A DNA stretch of 64,000 bases. It comes from Heliocidaris tuberculata (lineage: Eukaryota; Echinodermata; Echinoidea; Camarodonta; Echinometridae). This document shows, piece after piece, positions 1 through 11,634 of this stretch (positions are counted from its first letter, which is position 1; each line of letters starts with the position of its first letter). The stretch covers positions 20,575,917-20,639,916 of the forward strand of contig CM046832.1 of NCBI GenBank assembly GCA_025618425.1, in the 5' to 3' direction. Position numbers and translations under genes: made by a program. Under the pieces are notes generated by a model. It worked only from the letters and a program-made list of their open reading frames with translations. It was not told the origin of the DNA and did no database searches.

Positions 1-125
1 CGATACCCTCCCCCCTTCCCCTCTCCCTCCAGTGTGCGCATTCTTTATACTGCCTAAACCCGTGGCAATAGGCTGCACACATTCAAACCTTTGAATTGGT
101 TGCAGAAATTGAATAGAGCTTCTCC

Positions 126-710
126 TAGTGCTGGTATCGGCATGGAAAATCTATGTCGCCATGTCGCAATAAAATTAACGCCGATGTCGACATGTGTCGA
201 CATCTGGACATGAGTCAAACAAGTCTAAACTCGGGTCGCTCCCGTAGTGACCGTACACTATTAAACCAGAGTTACCCGACACAAATTCACAAGAGCTTTA
301 CATGGAATACATGCACTATGTCCTCACGGGCTCACACTCGCAGTCATACTCACTTACAGTTCTCAAAGATGCACACTGTCAACTATTTGCCCCTAAATTT
401 GTTTTGTATGATCCAATTTATCAAGCATTAATGAAAGTCATGCGGTGCGAGTCAGCTAGTGTCGCATATCTAGGCACGTACATGTACGTAATGTATACCG
501 GTCGCAGCTAGATACACAGCGATCGTGTCGCGCGCGCGCGCTGCTAATGCGTATGTGAAACAAATCACGTACGCGCGCACGACGCCACGGCGAGGTACAT
601 GTACCATTTTATGTCGCCATCGGAGCATGCGTGTCGACATGTCGGCAAAGTCCAAAACCAGTACTTTTGTCGCCATAGTGGCGACATCAGGCGTGTCGAT
701 ACCAGCACTA
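126..710. mobile_element. hAT-type non-autonomous element, 585 bp
   Basis: Terminal inverted repeats TAGTGCTGGTATCG / CGATACCAGCACTA are flanked by an exact 8-bp target duplication GCTTCTCC (118-125 and 711-718). The 8-bp duplication and a TIR starting TAGTG fit the hAT rule (YARNG). Several copies of TGTCGACAT and GTCGCCAT lie subterminally on both sides. No coding capacity. Confidence 0.9.
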
Positions 711-830
711 GCTTCTCCCCAAATAAAAATTTAATAAAAGAGTGTTCCAAGGGTATATAAGCGAAAAGAGAATCTCCCAGGCTCTCACCTCATGTAACAA
801 ACTAAAAAATCGAAATGTTGAGGTGTGGTG

Positions 831-3075
831 TAGTCAAGGATTGTAATTCCGAACAGATTGTATTACCGAACGTGTACAGTTAAGCGCCTAAAATGGGTTT
901 TCATACGCGTAGGGCTGGGACTAAAAACCGGGTACCCGAGTCCCGCCCGAGAGCCTCGGGACCCGGGTCAAAATATTAGATAACCGATACCCGAAAATGA
1001 GTATTTAATTATCACCTATGTATGTACACGACAAGGCGGTAGATGAACGTCGAACAGCCATTTACTATTTACATGTAAAAAGAATCCATGTAGCGCTCTA
1101 GCGCACCATTGCAGTGATGCGCTTTTGATTCGTTCAACTCACTGTGAAACATAACCTTACACATTCGTATACACAGAGAGCAAAGCTCACTGCCGCTATT
1201 CGGAGACTGCTCATTGGTTCATTGAACCCATGACATAATTTGCATTTAGTGCCCTTCCCCCTTCTTTGCAGTGAACGATAAGTCTATGAGCGATTAACGG
1301 GCGTAAAGTTTACAAACTCATGCATATTCAACAGTCGCTCCACACTCGCACGTTGCATCTCACAACTCGTACACTATTAAACAGGTATTTTTAACATCGA
1401 CGATCACGATCTGACACTGTCACAATATCCTGAAACTTTAGCAAAGAAGTTACCAATTACTGAAATCAGATAAGAGTACATGAACGATATATCCAAAATA
1501 ATATCCTTCATTGTTCATGCGAAAGTGAAAAGCAAGGCTGTGAGAAGCAAAGGATGTCTACAGTGCGCGCGATTAACATTTTCATTCATAAAATTGGGCT
1601 TGTGACGTCATTTCATGAGCGGTCCGTTAATAACAAGTCATGACAAGTCATATGCCAGCCAGCCAATGAAGGTATGCGCCTTTTTTTTTTTTTTTCTTTT
1701 TTCCTTTCATATACCGCGGCGGCATTGGGCGGAAAGGCGCTTTGTATAAACAGATCGAATTTCAAAAGGGAACCGCATGTGTGTGTTAAAGGATGAAGTT
1801 GCAGTCGGACAGAGAAGAAAATGTTGGCTTGATGATTTTTTTTGATGAATGATGAGTTCGATGAATGATGATATTTGATGTCTGATGAAGATAATTGTTT
1901 TGATGATGTTATTATCTTGATAATGATGATATGATGATGATGTCTTTGATGATTATGATGATTGATGATGATATCAATGGTGCTACTGGCGAAGAGAGAG
2001 GACCCGGCATGTATTGATGATTTTATGTGTACTAGTAGTGGTACGTGTGTGTGAATTTCAATAATTGGCGGGTTGATCACACGTTGAGAATGAAACTGTC
2101 GGTGAGACGATGACCGCGTGCGTGAGGACTCGCAATGTGTATAATTAGAGTATGAGGAGTGTAGATACTACAGAAAGCTCGCCATTTTCGCCAGGCAAAT
2201 CAATACTCCGTGTGAACAGTGAAGTTTGTGTACAAAGTGAGTAAGTGACTCGATCTCTACGATCACGATGTCAAAATTCCCAAGAGCTGCCCGTACAAAA
2301 TTATTAAGAATCATCATGATCATCGTCTCAAACGAGTTTTTCTTCATAAGATTTCTTTGTATTCCCCTTCCTTTTTTGTAAGTACATGTACATTCATGTA
2401 TTTTGGATAAACATGTGCGAGGGACTGTTGACCGCGCGTGACTACCTAAGGCGCTGGCGCGCTGGCATGATTAGACGGAAGACAATTTCTACAGATTAGA
2501 TTTAGGCGGCTTATGCCTATCCTGTCTTGCGCCCACGCGATTTCCTCCGCCTGTTTTGTTGTTGTTGTTGTTTTTGTTTTTGTTTTTTCCTCGAATGGTT
2601 TATTTCAGTTGCCAAACACAAAGGAGTTTTCCCACAGTGTTTGTAGCTTCTTAGGGGTAAATATTGGCTTGTAATTCGTGTTACATCATTTTCGGGTAAC
2701 CGGGAACCCGCCCGAAAAATAGTCGGGTTCCCGAATTGAAAAAATACCAGAAACTCCCACCCCTACATACGCGTGGGATTACGCGTATGAAAACCACACT
2801 ATTAAAACAAAGGTCGTGTCTTTTTCCCACAGGTTTCACACGTTCGGAAATACAGTACCTTTTTCAAGGGACCAAAACGCCGCGTCGTTGGAAAGGGGTT
2901 CACTCGGAAGGGAATATCGTATTAAATCTACATTGTCTTTTTAAAATTCCATCAACTTCTTCTTCTGTAGGACTTTGAGCATTCATTATGTAAGTTTGAC
3001 AGATTTTCGTTCGATATTTTATTTGCTATCGTTGATTTTCTGAAAAGTGTTCGGACACTGGATCAACCACCATAC
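831..3075 (+). repeat. ATACGCG-repeat family, plus-strand copy interrupted by a hAT element
   Basis: A repeat starting TAGTCAAGGATTGTAATTCC runs 831-909, is split by the element at 910-2765, and resumes at 2766 through about 3075, where it ends GGATCAACCACCATAC. It contains a short palindrome around CATACGCG. Other copies lie at 3297-4000, 10279-10497 and 11091-11475, mostly in minus orientation. It has no recognisable protein. Confidence 0.8.
910..2765. mobile_element. hAT-type non-autonomous element, 1856 bp
   Basis: Ends TAGGGCTGGGA and TCCCACCCCTA (one mismatch), flanked by an exact 8-bp duplication CATACGCG (902-909 and 2766-2773). Removing the element and one duplication restores the host repeat seen intact elsewhere. 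Subterminal CCGGGT/ACCCG motifs occur at both ends. The interior has a (GATGAT)n-like block at about 1840-1975 but no transposase. Confidence 0.9.
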
Positions 3076-3296
3076 AGATAGAGTTATAGAAAAGCATGTC
3101 TTTTGACTAAATTCAGCAAATTTAACAGTAATCTTTCTCAAATCCTGCGATAAATACAAGCTACAGGATTTATAGCACATTTTGAGATAATTTTTAGGTA
3201 ATTTATAAGTAAAATGTTTTCAGTAAGGATGCTGACAATCGTTATTTTGGCGAAAATAGGACCCCACAACCATAGCGTGCATGTACCCTAAATATA
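3076..3296. other. Unassigned spacer between repeat copies
   Basis: AT-rich sequence between two copies of the ATACGCG repeat. I see no gene or further repeat structure in it. Confidence 0.5.
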
Positions 3297-4000
3297 TAGT
3301 CAAGGATTGTAATTCCGAACAGATTGTATTACCGAACGTGTACAGTTAAGCGCCTAAAATGGGTTTTCATACGCGTGGGATTACGCTATTGATATGGTGG
3401 TCGATCCAGTGTCCGAACACTTTTCAGAAAATCAACGATAGCAAATAATATATCAAACGAATATATCTGTCAAACTTACATAATGAATGCTCAAAGTCCT
3501 ACAGAAAAAGAAGTTGATGGAATTTTAAAAAGACAACGTAGATTTAATACGATATTCCCTTCCGAGTGAACCCCTTCCCAACGACACGGTGTTTTGGTCC
3601 CTTGAAAAAGGTACTGTATGGTGGTTGATCCAGTGTCCGAACACTTTTCAGAAAATCAACGATAGCAAATAAAATTTGAAACGAATATCTGTCAAACTAT
3701 ACATATTGAATGCTCAAAGTCCTACAAAAAAAGAAGTTGATGGAATTTTAAAAAGACAACGTAGATTTAATACGATATTCCCATCCGAGTGAACCCCTTC
3801 CCAACGACGCGGCGTTTTGGTCCCTTGAAAAAGGTACCGTAATTCCGAACGTGTGAAACCTATGGGAAAAAGACACAACCTTGGTATCAATAGTGTGGTT
3901 TTCATACGCGTAATCCCACGCGTATGAAAACCCATTTTAGGCGCTTAACTTTACACGTTCGGTAATACAATCTGTTCGGAGTTACAATACTTGACTATAG
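3297..4000 (-). repeat. ATACGCG-repeat family, rearranged copies
   Basis: A plus-oriented 5' piece (3297-3390) abuts a partial minus copy (about 3394-3610) and a near-full minus copy (3616-4000). The minus copies share the ~73-codon open stretch found in three copies in the window. The 6.28-kb element starts at the right edge. Confidence 0.75.
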
Positions 4001-5276
4001 TAGGCCGGGCGCCCAGACCATTTTATTCATGTGAAAAGGGTCAAACTTTTTGATGGCCAGGTCATGTTAGGATGTGGTCAAGGGTCAAGAAAATGTGCGA
4101 CTGGCACGTTGCATCCTGTGCAGTAAGCCGTGGGGGCGCCCAAAAGGGGGCCCCCAAAATGAGTTTATTCATGTGAAAAGAGACATGGACAAAAGTGATT
4201 GGGGTTTGTTCCTTAGGGGGTACCTACCACGAAAACATCAATGACAGCTATTTTATCCTGTGCGGAGCCCCAGACAGCCGCCCCCTAGGGGGCAAAAAAA
4301 TTAAGTTTATTCATGTGAAAAGAGACATGGACAAAAGTGGATGGATATTGTTCCTCAGGGGGTACCTACCACGAAAACACCAATGACAGCTATTTTATCC
4401 TGTGCGGGGCCCCAGACAGCCGCCCCATGTGCCCCATCATATACACATAGTGTTATTCATGTGAAAAGAGAAATGGCCAAAAGTAAATGGAAATCGTTGC
4501 TTGGAGGGTATCTGTCATGAAAACACCAATGACAGCTATTTTATCCTGTGCGGGGCCCCAGACAGCCGCCCCCAAGGGGGGCAAAAAAATTAGGTTTATT
4601 CATGTGAAAAGAGACATGGACAAAAGTTGATGGATATTGTTCCTTAAGGGGATTCCTGCCACGAAAACACCGATGACAGCTATTTTATCCTGTGCGGGGC
4701 CCCAGACAGCCGCCCCCAAAGTGCCCCATCATATACACATTACTATTATTCATGTGGAAAGAGACATGGACAAAGGTAAATGGAAATCGTTACTTGGAGG
4801 GTATCTGTCATGAAAACACCAATGACAGCTATTTTATCCTGTGCGGGGCCCCCAGACAGCCGCCCCCAAGGGGGGCAAAAAAATTAGGTTTATTCATGTG
4901 AAAAGAGACATGGACAAAAGTTGATGGATATTGTTCCTTAAGGGGATTCCTGCCACGAAAACACCGATGACAGCTATTTTATCCTGTGCGGGGCCCCAGA
5001 CAGCCGCCCCCAAAGTGCCCCATCATATACACATTATTGTTAATCATGTGGAAAGAGACATGGACAAAGGTAAATGGAAATCGTTACTTGGAGGGTAACT
5101 GTCATGAAAACACCAATGACAGCTATTTTATCCTGAACGGGGACCTAGACAGCAGCCCAACCCCTAAAGTGCCCCCAAATCGCCCCCACCACACTTGGCG
5201 TTATTCAGCTTGAAAAAAAGGTAAATAAAAGACCTAAATAAATAAATAAATAAATGAATAAATGAATGAATGAATA

Positions 5277-5307
<31 letters not shown>

Positions 5308-5590
5308 ACAAATAAATGAATAAATTGAAACCCCCAAAATATAACAGATAAATAGAAAAAAAAAAAGAAGAGGATTGTTCCTGAGGAGGTACCTAACACG
5401 AAAACCTAAATGAAAGCTATTTTATCCTGTGCAGGGGACCCAGTCAGCTAACCTCTCCAGGTCTGCAAAATGTGTTATTCAGTTGATAAGAGACATGGGC
5501 AAAATGATGGATACTGTTTGCTTAGGGGCGCGTAACATTAAAATAATAAAGACGGCTATTTCATCATGCCCCAGAAAGCTACCTTATCAT
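4001..5590. repeat. Left inverted terminus: ~146-bp tandem array
   Basis: Seven clear and two decayed units, each with GACAGCTATTTTATCCTGTG (near 4240, 4385, 4530, 4675, 4825, 4970, 5115, then degenerate near 5415 and 5550) and TTCATGTGAAAAGAGACATG. Unit junctions carry GC-rich CAGACAGCCGCCCC runs. The same array appears inverted at 9260-10278. Confidence 0.9.
5228..5336. repeat. (AAAT)n microsatellite
   Basis: Imperfect AATA/AATG tetranucleotide tract inside the left terminal array. Confidence 0.9.
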
Positions 5591-5593
5591 ACA

Positions 5594-5788
5594 CAGGGGC
5601 GTAGACAGCAAGGGGATGGAGGTATGCATGCCCCCAGAATTTCAGGTGGGGAATGGTATGTACAATCATTCCCCCAGGATTTCACGATAGGAAACCAATT
5701 TTTTTAAATCGTATATTGTACATAAATAGGAATATGAGTTAATTATTTTCAGTCATCTCCAAGGTCTGAGGACCTGTCTACGCCACTG
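5594..5788. mobile_element. hAT MITE, 195 bp, nested in the 6.28-kb element
   Basis: TIRs CAGGGGCGTAGACAG / CTGTCTACGCCACTG with exact 8-bp duplications ATCATACA at 5586-5593 and 5789-5796. No coding capacity. It is younger than the element it sits in. Confidence 0.9.
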
Positions 5789-5796
5789 ATCATACA

Positions 5797-7083
5797 TGTT
5801 GAATGCACTTTTTAAAAAAGAAAAGAAATAGAAAGCTTGATAAAGAAAGTTCAAATAGAAAGCTATTTCTTTTTATACAGAACTAAGAGAACCCCATAAA
5901 TGTGCACCATGTTCTGGTATTTAATATAAGGAGGGACAAGCTAGCCAATTCGCCTTACAGTGGAAGTTTTAAACAATAAACAACTGAGTAATCCTTGAAT
6001 AATATTCTGCTAAAGAAAGACATCGAGATCATCTTATTTTTTCTAACGTCATTTATTATAAGAAACAGGAACACATTAATAAGCCAATACAACAAGATTT
6101 TCTGACACAAAGACAGTAAATGCGGATTCAGACCTGCCAACCCTGAAACCGACGTTTGGACTAAGTGACATGGCGGGATTGAAGTTGGAAACAGGAAAAA
6201 ATCTGAATTACCTATACCTGTATACGCTACTGCAAACAGTTTTGTTTTCTTTTCCAAAATAGGGACACAGCTCTTTCTTTTAACAGAAAATCGGAATGTT
6301 CCCTATTAAATAGGAACAGTTAGCAGGTGCTGATTCGACATGATGGATGAAATATCTTTCTTACCAAAGTCCATCCAGATACTACCAAATTTTGAAGACA
6401 ACATTACAGAGCGAGACCCTACAGTAGAGAGAGTATTGACAATTTGAATTCGCGATCAATCAAAGGCCTTTACGACTCTGCTACAACAAACTTACACTAT
6501 TTTCATACGGGCATATTTATTGTTATTACTTTGTTTTACTTACATCTTCTAAAAAGATTGCTACATTCTGCAAAATGGTGCAAGCTCATTTTCTTCTTAG
6601 GAAATTCAGACGTTAACAGGATATTTTTTGTGGATAGAACGTCAGAATGCATATCAATAGTATGGGCATGGAATAATTTTGGTAGAAAACTTGTTGAATA
6701 TCCACATAATAACCTGGACTTACAGGCCATTAATCAAATAAAGTTTCTTACGATCAATGAAAGAACATAAACTTTATACATGTAAACACAGCTGATAAGT
6801 AAATAGCAAAACCACATAACAAAATAATATGAAAAATCACAGTGTTAAAAAAAAACAAAAAAACAGGTCAACAATGAGTGTAAATCATCATGCCCGTACG
6901 CATAGATAAGATATGAACGCTGAGGAAATTTGTCATGAGCAGTAGCAATAAACAGAATGTAATCTCGAAGTAAGAGTTAGAACACCTGTACTACTGTTAC
7001 GGGACTAACTATACATGTACATGCATAAATATAACAGTCTGGGAAAGAAAACATAATATCGTAAAAGTGAAAGAAAAACTATA
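5797..7083. other. Interior of the 6.28-kb element, no gene seen
   Basis: AT-rich. A decayed element with ends near CAGACCTGCCAACCCTG (6131) and GTTAGCAGGTGCTG (about 6320) may be present, but its target duplication is not clear. CCTGGACTTACAGG recurs at about 6713, 7246 and 7400 as a degraded ~155-bp repeat. Confidence 0.45.
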
Positions 7084-7247
7084 CCTGGGTGCCATTGCAT
7101 AAAGACTTACTATTATAGTAACTTTGCCATCTATGGTAACTACCATGGTAACGTTGCTCAAGAGCCAATCAAAATCCAGTATTCCATGAAAAGTTACTAT
7201 AATAGCAAAGTTACTATAATAGCAAGTTTTATGCAACGGCACCCTGG
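7084..7247. mobile_element. Short TIR element (MITE), 164 bp
   Basis: Inverted ends CCTGGGTGCCATTGCATAAA / TTTTATGCAACGGCACCCTGG with few mismatches, and internal inverted repeats of TTACTATAATAG. Target duplication unclear. Confidence 0.7.
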
Positions 7248-7651
7248 ACTTACAGGTCATTGTGTAAATGATTTCTTTTCCACTCCTTGAAAGAACGTGT
7301 TAGTTAAATAAAGATATTAAACAAAGGAACAAACAGCTATCTTAAAGGAGGAAAACTATCATCATTCAAGTTTGGTGCTGAATATCAACGTAATATTACC
7401 TGGACTTACAGGTTATTGTGTAAATTTCTTTTACACGCCTTGAAAAAACGTGATGATTAAAATATTAAACTAAAGAACAAACAAGTATCTTTAAAAAAAG
7501 AAAATATATCCTTATTCAAGTTTTACTTAACATCACTGTATTACCTGAACATGATGAATAAAAACAAACACAAAAGAACGCAGGCTGTGACCTGCACCTG
7601 CAGGTCAATTAATATGCACTTCTGCATCAATCATTATACATGTATAAAAAG

Positions 7652-8947
7652 TTATGGGTTTACACAATCGGCGAATATGTTGATATAATGCCTAAACTTG
7701 AAGAACTTCAATCTGCAGGTATTGTGGTAGTGGGCCTCCATTGCTACCAAATCTTCCGATCCAAGAGCTAATATGCGCTGGCTTTCTTTGATCCCAGGGT
7801 GAGCCTTCGCAGTACTCACAAATGACTTACTGAGATCGGCCGTTTGCACTTTATGGAGTTTATCATAAGCTGATGAGGATTTCAGCCTTTTGCGTGAAAG
7901 AGAGCAGAACAAGCATGTTTTCTCCAAGACACCCTTGTCGTTTGTATGAGGCAAGTCAGATCTAGAGCGTGTAGATTTTTCAGGGGGTGCTAAGTTCGTG
8001 TCATCTTTCTCATTTTCAAATAACTTTCTTTTGATTGCACAATACCTTCTGTTACAGTCTGAATGATAGTAGAAATCACAAGAAGAGCCTGATCTGAGAA
8101 TTTGCCATGTGGTCTCAGCATATTGATCTTTATGCAAAGAATTCCTCTTTTCGGCAGCACGACGTAAGGCATCTTGTGACTTTAATTTTTTAAGACCTGG
8201 TGCGTCCACATTGCTCTTCCTACAGATGATGCATAACTGCAGGGAATATTTAAGTAATGAATAGGGAAATATCAAGTCTTCATGATATTATTATAAAATG
8301 ATAAATTTAGAGATTAAAACTTATCAGTAACACCACAAACATTTATACCCAAGCTAACTTTGGAATCTCCCTACATAAAGATGGCACTATAAGGGAAATT
8401 CAAGTTATGGAAGTAAGAGTCACATGTCTGAATTACTCATAATGTGGAAACTCAATATTTCACGCCCACAAACACAACTGTACACACATGCACCCATAAG
8501 GCATGACAACAACATTTATTTATTTTATTATTTATTTATTCATCCATTCTTTCAGTTATTTAGGAACTATTTATTTATTAATTTATCTATTTATTTTTAT
8601 CATTTATTATTTGGTAAATAGTGATTAAACAAAGCTGCTGACAAGGTCAGTCCACAGCCGTTAAAATTCAAAACGAGCCTACTAGATTTAGAAATACCAC
8701 AACATTATGTTTTTTACTGTCTTTCTTTTTTTAAAGTTTTTTTTAAAAATCTTTATTCAATTTCTGAAGGTATGGGCTTTTCCAAGCCAAATGATATTTC
8801 AAGCATACTTTACATGCATAAAGCATAAGGTTTCAATTATGAACCAGCCATATTGTTTTACATATAATTCTTTTACACAGGTCTTTTCTATATACAAAAG
8901 AATTAATAAATTGAAGACATAACGATTCTTACCTTTGCTCCTTCCAT
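7652..8947 (-). CDS. Spliced gene with two C-x2-C / H-x2-C modules, inside the 6.28-kb element
   Basis: Exon 1 (8933-8947) is ATG plus four codons, MEGAK, then GTAAGA. Exon 2 starts at 8236 after CCCTGCAG and reads LCIICRKSNVDAPGLKKLKS onward. Two similar modules are visible: CIIC with YYHSDCNRRYC about 60 residues later, and CLFC with HYHNTCRLKF. Both could bind zinc. The frame stops at 7652, giving 199 aa, but a donor near the second H-x2-C may lead to further exons that I cannot define. I recognise this only as a type of multicopy invertebrate protein; function unknown. It lies between the inverted termini of the 6.28-kb element, so it is either element-encoded or captured. Confidence 0.6.
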
Positions 8948-9259
8948 GATGCCTTAATATTTCTCAAAGAGTTGGCAATCATTGGTAAACATGGCAACCA
9001 ATCTTTCAACCTCGTTGTAGTAAAACCAGTAAGACGACCTCCCCTTCCTGACTGATAAACCTCTACTAACGACTGAGGTCATCTGTACGTGCACATGATA
9101 TAGGCACACCAAGGTCTTGGATGCTCACGAATAATGTCTGCCCCTTCTAAAACAGGGCCACTTTGTGACTGTCATTTCCAAGAAGGATTATTTTCCTTGG
9201 TCTGTTGACACGATTATTGTGCATAATTTGTTTTCAAAGAAGTAATTTTTCTTATATTT

Positions 9260-10278
9260 TGAGGGAAACTTCTAGGCCCCCTCACAGGATGAAATAACAG
9301 TCTTTGACGATGCAGTAATCCCATACGTGAGCGATTTTCCATCAACTTTTGTTCATGTCTTTTTAGCTGAATAACGCCGTGTGTGGTGGGGCGATATGGG
9401 GGCACTTTGTGGGTTGGGCTGCTGTCTGGGTCCCCGTTCAGGATAAAATAGCTGTCATTGGTGTTTTCACGACAGGTACCCTCTAAGTAACGATTTCCAT
9501 TTACTTTTGTCCATGTCTCTTTTCACATGAATAACACTATGTGTATATGATGGAGCACTTTGGGGGCGGCTGTCTGGGGCCCCGCATAGGATAAAATAGC
9601 TGTCATTGGTGTTTTCGTGGTAGGTATCCCCTAAGGAACAACATCCATCAACTTTTATCCATGTCTCTTTTCACATGAATAAACCTAATTTTTTACCCCC
9701 CTTGGGGGCGGCTGTCTGGAGCCCCGCACAGGATAAAATAGCTGTCATCGGTGTTTTCATGGGAGGTACCCTCCAAGTAACGATTTCCATTTACTTTTGG
9801 CCATGTCTCTTTTCACATGAATAACACTATGTGTATATGATGGGGCACTTTGGGGGCGGCTGTCTGGGGCCCCGCACAGGATAAAATAGCTGTCATTGAT
9901 GTTTTCGTGGTAGGTACCCCCTAAGGAACAATATCCATCCACTTTTGTCCATGTCTCTTTTCACATGAATAAACTTAATTTTTTTGCCCCCTTGGGGGCG
10001 GCTGTCTGGGGCTCCGCACAGGATAAAATAGCTGTCATTGATGTTTTCGTGGTAGGTACCCCCTAAGGAACAAACCCCACTCACTTTTGTCCATGTCTCT
10101 TTTCACATGAATAAACTCATTTTGGGGGCCCCCTTTTGGGCGCCCCCACGGCTTACTGCACAGGATGCAACGTGCCAGTCGCACATTTTCTTGACCCTGG
10201 ACCACATCCTAACATGACCTGGCCATCAAAAAGTTTGACCCTTTTCACATGAATAAAATGGTCTGGGCGCCCGGCCTA
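9260..10278. repeat. Right inverted terminus: ~146-bp tandem array
   Basis: Five clear units in the inverse orientation of the left array, with ATAAAATAGCTGTCAT near 9441, 9590, 9734, 9879 and 10023. Unit variants alternate in the same order as on the left, so both ends descend from one array. Confidence 0.9.
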
Positions 10279-10497
10279 TAGGGTCTATTTCCGAACGTGA
10301 GAAACCTATGGGAAAAAGACACAACCTTTGTTTCAATAGTGTGGTTTTCATACGCGTAATCCCACGTGTATGAAAACCCATTTTAGGCGCTTAACTTTAC
10401 ACGTTCGGTAATACAATCTGTTTGGATTTACAATCCTTGCTTGACTATACCAAGGTTGTGTCTTTTTCCCATAGGTTTCACACGTTCGGAAATACAC
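10279..10497 (-). repeat. ATACGCG-repeat fragments right of the 6.28-kb element
   Basis: Minus-oriented copy of the 5' half (10284-10450) followed by a plus-oriented fragment up to about 10497, where the palindromic element begins. Confidence 0.75.
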
Positions 10498-10503
10498 TGG
10501 GCC

Positions 10504-11072
10504 TAACTCCAGGGAGCTCGAACGCTACGCGTTCGAGCTCCAGGTACAAATAACCGACGACGTCTGCATCGCCATGAGTTTGGTTAAATTCATTTGTTAG
10601 TTTTTGAAGGTAAGATGAAAATTTGTACTTACATGTCAGGATAATTACTTTATATATGCAGTAGGCTTTCAGATTTCACGATTTGACGATCATTTCGATG
10701 AAAAAAAGATAAATTTCCTCTCCGAGCCGATCTTTCCCCGTGTTGTATCGTCGATGCAAATGACTCGTATTCACGGTGCGCATGCAATTCAGCGTATGCG
10801 CATTGCGAATGCGAGTCATTTGCATCGACGATACAACACGGGGAAAGATCGGCTCGGAGAGGAAATTTATCTTTTTTTCATCGAAATGATCGTCAAATCG
10901 TGAAATCTGAAAGCCTACTGCATATATAAAGTAATTATCCTGACATGTAAGTACAAATTTTCATCTTACCTTCAAAAACTAACAAATGAATTTAACCAAA
11001 CTCATGGCGATGCAGACGTCGGTTATTTGTACCTGGAGCTCGAACGCTACGCGTTCGAGCTCCCTGGAGTTA
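10504..11072. mobile_element. 569-bp near-perfect palindromic (foldback) element
   Basis: The two arms (about 270 bp each, centre near 10788) are almost identical inverted copies. The differences I see are a 3-nt indel near 10558, a flipped hairpin centre and a mismatch near the middle. Each end carries a nested hairpin GAGCTCGAACG / CGTTCGAGCTC. Flanks are CACTGGGCC (10495-10503) and CCCTGGGCC (11073-11081), 8 of 9 matching. A 9-bp duplication with long TIRs fits Mutator-like elements, but there is no transposase to confirm this. Confidence 0.85.
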
Positions 11073-11090
11073 CCCTGGGCCCTGTAGGAG

Positions 11091-11475
11091 GTATGGTGGT
11101 TGATCCAGTGTCCGAACACTTTTCAGAAAATCAACGATAGCAAATAAAATAGCACACGAATATCTGTCAAACTTACATAATGAATGCTCAAAGTCCTACA
11201 GAAAAAGAAGTTGATGGAATTTTAAAAAGACAACGTAGATTTAATACGATATTCCCTTCCGAGTGAACCCCTTCCCAACGACGCGGCGTTTTGGTCCCTT
11301 GAAAAAGGTACCGTAATTCCGAACGTGTGAAACCTATGGGAAAAAGACACAACCTTGGTATCAATAGTGTGGTTTTCATACGCGTAATCCCACGCGTATG
11401 AAAACCCATTTTAGGCGCTTGACTTTACACGTACGGTAATACAATCTGTTCGGAGTTACAATACTTGACTATACA
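11091..11475 (-). repeat. ATACGCG-repeat family, near-full minus copy
   Basis: Best preserved minus-oriented copy, from the ACCACCATAC end to the TTGACTATA end. It contains the intact 73-codon open stretch (11188-11409) shared with 3714-3935. Confidence 0.8.
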
Positions 11476-11634
11476 CGTACGCATGTCGCATGTCGCAATG
11501 CGATGCAATGCCCAATGGCACTGCCTTGCCCTTGGCCTTGGCCATGCCATTCTCGCGTCTTCGCCTAGCGCCAGATCAGAAAAAAAAATAAAAGAAAAAT
11601 GGAACTAAGTTGAATAATATGAATCACATTTTAC

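Larger units (their letters stand above)
4001..10278. mobile_element. Large TIR element, 6.28 kb, carrying a gene
   Basis: Starts TAGGCCGGGCGCCCAGACC and ends with the reverse complement, GGTCTGGGCGCCCGGCCTA. It is bordered by TAG on the left (3998-4000) and TAG on the right (10279-10281), so the target duplication is TAG or TA. About 0.9-1.2 kb at each end is inverted and built of ~146-bp tandem units. The interior holds a spliced two-module zinc-type gene on the minus strand (7652-8947) and two younger MITEs. No transposase was recognised, so the superfamily is open. Confidence 0.8.

Noticed and set aside
1613..2080. 155-codon His/Ser-rich open frame on the minus strand
   Set aside because: It is the complement of a GATGAT-type low-complexity tract inside a non-autonomous hAT element; no domain and no splice context.
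6131..6335. A hAT or similar MITE with ends CAGACCTGCCAACC / GTTAGCAGGTGCTG
   Set aside because: TIRs are imperfect and the flanks give no convincing target duplication; left as a possible decayed element only.
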